A program made the position numbers and the translations under genes. Under the pieces are notes generated by a model. The model saw nothing but the letters and a program-made list of their open reading frames with translations. It was not told the origin of the DNA and searched no databases. A stretch of DNA of 64,000 nt from NCBI RefSeq assembly GCF_010723575.1, contig NZ_BLKZ01000002.1:124001-188000 (forward strand), read 5' to 3'. This DNA comes from Mycobacterium bourgelatii. Lineage in GTDB: Bacteria > Actinomycetota > Actinomycetes > Mycobacteriales > Mycobacteriaceae. Positions 59,994-64,000 of this stretch are shown here, piece after piece (position 1 is the first letter of the stretch; the number at the start of each line of letters is the position of its first letter).

Positions 59994-61958
59994 GTGACCG
60001 ACACCACGGCTGCCGATGCCACTGAACTCCCCGCGTCCTACCCACCGCCCGAGGAGTTCGCCAACCAAGCCAATGCCCGCGAAGAGCTGTACCGCGAGGC
60101 CGAAGAGGACCGGCTGGCGTTTTGGGCGAAGCAGGCCGAACGGCTGAGCTGGGCGACACCCTTCACCGAGGTTCTGGATTGGTCTGACGCGCCGTTCGCG
60201 AAGTGGTTCGTCGGGGGCAAGCTCAACGTCGCGTACAACTGCGTGGACCGCCACGTCGAGGCCGGCAACGGCGATCGGGTTGCCATCTATTGGGAAGGCG
60301 AACCGGAGGGCCACCGCCACGCGCTGACCTACGCAGATCTGCAGCGAGAAGTGTGCAAGGCGGCCAACGCATTGACCGACCTCGGGCTCGTCGCCGGCGA
60401 CCGCGTCGCCATCTACCTGCCGTTCCTGCCCGAAACCGTGATCGCGATGCTGGCCTGCGCGCGGCTGGGACTCATGCACAGCGTGGTGTTCTGCGGCTTC
60501 ACCGCACATGCCTTGCAGACGCGGATCGCCGACGCCGGGGCCAAGTTGTTGATCACCAGCGACGGCCAATATCGGCGCGGCAAGCCCGCCCCGCTCAAGG
60601 AAGCCGCCGACGAGGCCGTGGCCGTCGAGGACAGCCCCATCGAGCACGTTTTGGTGGTGCGCCGCACCGGACTTGACGTGCCGTGGACGGACGGCCGCGA
60701 CTTGTGGTGGCACGACGTCGTCGGATCGGCCTCACCCGAGCACACCCCCGAGGCGTTCGACTCGGAGCAGCCGCTGTTCCTGCTGTACACATCTGGCACC
60801 ACCGGCAAGCCCAAGGGCATCGTGCACACAAGTGGCGGGTATCTGACCCAGTGCGCGTACACCCACCACGCCCTCTTCGACGTCAAGCCGGAAAGTGACG
60901 TTTTCTGGTGCACCGCCGACATCGGTTGGGTCACCGGTCACACCTACGGCGTCTACGGGCCACTGTCCAACGGTGTCACCGAAGTCATCTACGAGGGCAC
61001 ACCCAACACTCCGGACGAGCACCGGCACTTTCAGATCATCGAAAGATACGGCGTCACAATCTATTACACCGCGCCGACATTGATCCGCACGTTCATGAAG
61101 TGGGGCCGCGAGATCCCCGACGCCCACGACCTGTCCAGCATTCGGCTGCTGGGCTCGGTCGGCGAAATCATCAACCCGGAGGCGTGGCGCTGGTACCGCG
61201 AAGTCATCGGCGCGGGCCGGGTTCCGGTCATCGACACCTGGTGGCAGACGGAGACGGGCGCGGCGATGATTTCCCCGCTGCCCGGAGTGAGTGCGGCCAA
61301 ACCAGGCTCGGCGATGGCTGCAGTGCCTGGGATCAGCGCCAAGATTGTCGACGACCACGGCGACCCACTGCCCCCGGACAAAGAGGGCGAGGAACACGTC
61401 ACCGGCTACCTCGTCCTGGACGAGCCGTGGCCCGCGATGCTGCGCGGCATCTGGGGCGACCCGGAGCGCTACCGCAAGACGTATTGGTCCCGGTACGCCG
61501 AGCAGGGTTACTACTTCGCCGGCGACGGCGCCCGCTACGACCCCGACGGCGCGATCTGGGTGCTGGGCCGCATTGACGACGTGATGAACGTGTCCGGACA
61601 CAGAATCTCCACCGCCGAGGTGGAGTCGGCTCTGGTCGGGCACTCCGGGGTGGCCGAGGCAGCCGTGGTCGGGGTCACCGACGAGACCACCGGACAGAAC
61701 ATCTGCGCGTTCGTCGTGGTGCGCAGCGACTACGAACCCGACGACAAAACCGTCGACGAGTTGCGCACCCACGTGGCGAAGGAGATCTCACCGATCGCCA
61801 AGCCGCGTGAGGTGCACATCGTGCCCGAGTTGCCGAAGACTCGTAGCGGCAAGATCATGCGCAGGCTGTTGCGCGATATCGCCGAGAACCGCGAGCTGGG
61901 TGACACGTCGACGCTGTTGGACCCCAACGTTTTCGACGCGATTCGGGAAAGCAAGTAG
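59994..61958 (+). CDS. acs: Acs, acetyl-CoA synthetase
   Basis: Makes acetyl-CoA from acetate, ATP and CoA via acetyl-AMP. 654 residues from a GTG at 59994 with AGGA just upstream. ANL-family motifs: YTSGTTGKPKGIVHTSGG (about 264-281), DTWWQTETG, YFAGDGARYDPDG and GRIDDVMNVSGHRIST. The catalytic Lys is in PKTRSGKIMRRLLRD near residue 617, the site known to be acetylated/regulated in mycobacterial Acs. Full length, no oddities. Corresponds to Rv3667. Confidence 0.97.
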   Translation: MTDTTAADATELPASYPPPEEFANQANAREELYREAEEDRLAFWAKQAERLSWATPFTEVLDWSDAPFAKWFVGGKLNVAYNCVDRHVEAGNGDRVAIYWEGEPEGHRHALTYADLQREVCKAANALTDLGLVAGDRVAIYLPFLPETVIAMLACARLGLMHSVVFCGFTAHALQTRIADAGAKLLITSDGQYRRGKPAPLKEAADEAVAVEDSPIEHVLVVRRTGLDVPWTDGRDLWWHDVVGSASPEHTPEAFDSEQPLFLLYTSGTTGKPKGIVHTSGGYLTQCAYTHHALFDVKPESDVFWCTADIGWVTGHTYGVYGPLSNGVTEVIYEGTPNTPDEHRHFQIIERYGVTIYYTAPTLIRTFMKWGREIPDAHDLSSIRLLGSVGEIINPEAWRWYREVIGAGRVPVIDTWWQTETGAAMISPLPGVSAAKPGSAMAAVPGISAKIVDDHGDPLPPDKEGEEHVTGYLVLDEPWPAMLRGIWGDPERYRKTYWSRYAEQGYYFAGDGARYDPDGAIWVLGRIDDVMNVSGHRISTAEVESALVGHSGVAEAAVVGVTDETTGQNICAFVVVRSDYEPDDKTVDELRTHVAKEISPIAKPREVHIVPELPKTRSGKIMRRLLRDIAENRELGDTSTLLDPNVFDAIRESK

Positions 61959-62016
61959 CTTCGCCAGCCCAACCACCCGTCGACCGCCGCCGCCGAGATG
62001 GCCGAAGCTTAACCGT

Positions 62017-62065
62017 CGAACGTCACGCCAGCGTGGCGGCCGCCGCCGAGCGTCACGCCAGCGTG
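62017..62065. repeat. Two tandem copies of the palindromic intergenic repeat
   Basis: CGAACGTCACGCCAGCGTGG (from 62017) and CGAGCGTCACGCCAGCGTGG (from 62044) differ at one base and are spaced 27 apart. Each contains the inverted arms CACGC/GCGTG. They lie between the convergent acs and protease genes and are related to the repeat at 26353-26380. Confidence 0.65.
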
Positions 62066-62098
62066 GCAGCCGACGCCCGGGTAGCGCGCAGACCAGCC

Positions 62099-62791
62099 CT
62101 AGATCGGGACGAACTCCGAACCCGGCCGATTCTTGGCGTTGATGTCGGCCAGATCCGCGTTGATCGACATCACCACCGCCGGGGTGTGCAGCGGGATGTA
62201 CTTCGTGACGCAGCTGGGCAGGTTTTCACTGAACGCGCCGTGGATCATCCCGACCAACAGGTTGTCGACGGTGACGGGGGCACCGGAGTCGCCCGGTCCA
62301 CCGCAGACCTGCATCACGATGGTGCCCGGGTCCTGGCCCGGTCCCCAGGTGACACCGCATGAGTTGCCAGTGGAGCGCCCCTGCTTGCAGGCCACCTGCC
62401 CAAACGACGGTTCCGGGCCGATGCCGTTGATCGCGAAGCCGTTGAAGTTGTTGACCGGCGTCACCTTCGCCGGATCGAACTTGATCACCGCGTAGTCCAG
62501 GATGTCGTTGCCGGCGACCATGGTCCCGATGACGACGTCGCTCTGCGGTCCCTCGGCGGCGACCGGAGCCCCCGGCCCGCCGCAGTGCGCCGACGAGAAG
62601 CCGACGAGATCGCCGAACTTGTCGTGCCCGATCGCGGTCAGAGTGCACATGGTGGTTCCGTTGACGACAATGCCCGCACCGCCCCCTAGCGGAATCTTGT
62701 CGTCGGCGGCCGCGGTACTCGCGGGCACGACCACAAATGCGGTAAGCATGGCCACGATCGCCACGACCAAGCCGCGGTGCGCGATCTGCAC
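62099..62791 (-). CDS. Secreted trypsin-like serine protease (Rv3668c homologue)
   Basis: 230 residues, GTG start at 62791. Signal peptide through about residue 29 (VVVPASTAAADD). Chymotrypsin-fold catalytic triad: His in GFSSAHCGGPG (about 70), Asp in DILDYAVIKF (about 100) and Ser in QVCGGPGDSGAPV (about 168). Three Cys pairs are likely. Expected to act outside the membrane or in the cell wall; substrates unknown. Length and position match M. tuberculosis Rv3668c. Confidence 0.9.
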   Translation of the reverse strand: MQIAHRGLVVAIVAMLTAFVVVPASTAAADDKIPLGGGAGIVVNGTTMCTLTAIGHDKFGDLVGFSSAHCGGPGAPVAAEGPQSDVVIGTMVAGNDILDYAVIKFDPAKVTPVNNFNGFAINGIGPEPSFGQVACKQGRSTGNSCGVTWGPGQDPGTIVMQVCGGPGDSGAPVTVDNLLVGMIHGAFSENLPSCVTKYIPLHTPAVVMSINADLADINAKNRPGSEFVPI

Positions 62792-63019
62792 AGCATTACT
62801 CCCGTCAATTAGTCGGAATCGGCGAAGAGGAAAGAAAGCGCCAGTCTAAATGATGCCCTCGCGACGGCTGTCAGCTGCCAAATAGCCCCTAGCGTCAATT
62901 TTGGGGCCGATTTGGCCCATTCCCCGGCTCTCGACTGGCCTCGAACGGCGTCGTCGCGCATGGCAACATAAACCGCGACGCCTGCGAACCGCCGCGCAGT
63001 GAAATCGAGAGGACCGTCT

Positions 63020-63550
63020 GTGAGCAAAGCCGATCGCACCAACAGTGTGCCCAGCACACTGACCACGATCCCGTTGGCCGACCCACACGCCAGGTCCGCC
63101 GACCCGTCGATCGGTGACCTGATAAAGGACGCGACAACTCAGATGTCGACCCTGGTACGAGCCGAGGTCGAACTCGCCCGCGCAGAAATCACGCGCGACG
63201 TCAAGAAGGGCCTGACCGGCAGCATCTTCTTCGTCTCGGCGCTGGTGGTGCTGTTCTACTCCACGTTCTTTTTCTTCTTTTTCCTCGCCGAATTGCTGGA
63301 CAGCTGGCTCTGGCGCTGGGTGGCATTCCTGATCGTGTTCTTGATCATGGTCGTGGTGACCGCCGTGCTGGCACTGTTCGGCTACCTGAAGGTGCGCCGC
63401 ATCCGCGGCCCGCAGCAGACCATTGAATCGGTCAAAGAGGCGCGCGAGGCCTTCACCCCGGGCGGTCATGACAAGCCCAAGGCAATCGCGTCGGACACCT
63501 CCGACAGCTCGCGCACGACCAACAAGTCCACCGACCCGTCGGGTTGGTAA
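63020..63550 (+). CDS. Phage-holin superfamily (DUF1469-like) membrane protein (Rv3669 homologue)
   Basis: 176 residues from the GTG at 63020, with GAGAGG nine bases upstream; a GTG seven codons earlier is weaker. An amphipathic region (LIKDATTQMSTLVRAEVELARAEITRDVKKG) precedes two helices (SIFFVSALVVLFYSTFFFFFFLAELL and WVAFLIVFLIMVVVTAVLALFGYL). This is the Phage_holin_3_6 layout found in chromosomal housekeeping membrane proteins, not evidence of a prophage. A polar Ser/Thr-rich tail follows. The next gene starts immediately after its TAA. Confidence 0.85.
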   Translation: MSKADRTNSVPSTLTTIPLADPHARSADPSIGDLIKDATTQMSTLVRAEVELARAEITRDVKKGLTGSIFFVSALVVLFYSTFFFFFFLAELLDSWLWRWVAFLIVFLIMVVVTAVLALFGYLKVRRIRGPQQTIESVKEAREAFTPGGHDKPKAIASDTSDSSRTTNKSTDPSGW

Positions 63551-64000
63551 ATGCCGCCACCAGATCCGTCGATCACTCGCATCGACGGGCCATGGCGGCA
63601 CTTGGACGTGCACGCCAACGGTATTCGGTTCCACGTCGTCGAAGCGCTTGCCGACCCGACCCCGACGCCGACCCCGGCCACGGCACGGCCGTTGGTCATC
63701 CTGTTGCACGGTTTCGGCTCGTTCTGGTGGTCGTGGCGCCATCAGCTGCGCGGTTTGTCGGGGGCCCGAGTGGTTGCGGTCGATCTGCGCGGCTACGGCG
63801 GCAGCGACAAGCCGCCTCGCGGTTACGACGGCTGGACGCTGGCCGGTGACACCGCCGGATTGATCCGCGCGCTCGGGCACTCTTCGGCCACACTCGTCGG
63901 CCACGCCGACGGCGGGTTGGCGTGCTGGACTACGGCGTTACTGCATTCTCGGCTGGTGCGTGCGATCGCGCTGGTCAGCTCACCGCACCCGGCGGCACTC
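63551..64000 (+). CDS. ephE: EphE-type epoxide hydrolase (partial, runs off window)
   Basis: The first 150 codons of an alpha/beta hydrolase, starting at the ATG directly after the preceding TAA. HGFGSFWWSWRHQL carries the HGxx oxyanion motif, VAVDLRGYGGSDKP is a hallmark of the family, and the nucleophile is Asp in VGHADGG (about 118-124). A PTPTPTPAT linker near residue 40 is low complexity. Position matches Rv3670 (ephE). The C-terminal half with the acid and His is outside the window. Confidence 0.88.
   Translation, partial: MPPPDPSITRIDGPWRHLDVHANGIRFHVVEALADPTPTPTPATARPLVILLHGFGSFWWSWRHQLRGLSGARVVAVDLRGYGGSDKPPRGYDGWTLAGDTAGLIRALGHSSATLVGHADGGLACWTTALLHSRLVRAIALVSSPHPAAL

Noticed and set aside
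63020..63550. Holin-like protein considered as a prophage trace
   Set aside because: No other phage gene nearby; this membrane family is a normal chromosomal gene at this locus in mycobacteria.

Overview
The window is high-GC actinobacterial DNA from a slow-growing Mycobacterium. The evidence is the gene order, which follows the M. tuberculosis H37Rv block Rv3606c to Rv3670 almost gene for gene, together with PE, PPE and three PE_PGRS genes, mycobacterial-type lipoproteins, frequent GTG starts and ATGA/GTGA overlaps. No rRNA, CRISPR array, prophage or complete insertion sequence was seen. Rv numbers below are recalled homologue positions, not search results. I do not assign a species.

Layout. 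1-4.7 kb: folate operon folK-folB-folP-folE behind ftsH, all on the minus strand. 4.8-12.7 kb: variable block. A VOC protein, ephA, a luciferase-like oxidoreductase and an alcohol dehydrogenase are followed by a PknF-like kinase with a DUF732 tail, facing a PPE/PE pair. The espA-espC-espD genes and the esxV/esxW pair that M. tuberculosis carries here are missing. 12.7-19.3 kb: lpqG, then hpt-tilS-zinc protease-DacB-like, ppa and a DUF475 membrane protein. 19.5-26.2 kb: cell-wall sugar cluster (flippase-like protein, ppgS, DUF2304 partner, galE1, large membrane protein) interrupted by a GAF/heptad/SpoIIE phosphatase. 26.2-28.6 kb: a PE gene remnant, a palindromic repeat, a secreted CDGP-type protein, a PE_PGRS gene and tRNA-Thr(CGU).

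28.6-37 kb: holB, a membrane adenylate cyclase, a nitroreductase with a MarR regulator and visible operator-like repeats, topA, an Rv3647c-like gene and cspA with a terminator. 37-51.4 kb: the actinobacterial 'helicase/secretion neighbourhood': SftH helicase, then two PE_PGRS genes flanking an Rv3651 homologue, then a Tad/Flp-type secretion operon (Ssd, TadA, TadB, TadC, pilin-like DUF4244, two TadE-like proteins). 51.4-53.1 kb: two structured RNAs, a 6C/B11 RNA upstream and an Ms1/MTS2823-type RNA downstream of a HAD phosphatase. 53.1-64 kb: a Fic-like protein with a degenerate active site, the dppABCD ABC importer, two small exported or membrane proteins, acs, a trypsin-like secreted protease, a holin-fold membrane protein and the start of ephE.

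How the parts work together: the first operon makes tetrahydrofolate precursors; ppgS, its partner and galE1 supply activated amino sugar for the envelope; dppABCD imports peptides or similar ligands; the Tad operon encodes a cytoplasmic ATPase, inner-membrane platform and pilin-like subunits. Most unusual observations: the two RNA genes, the degenerate Fic protein, the heptad-linked phosphatase, the kinase-DUF732 fusion, the PE remnant, a palindromic repeat at two convergent gene ends, and overlapping divergent starts of galE1 and its neighbour.
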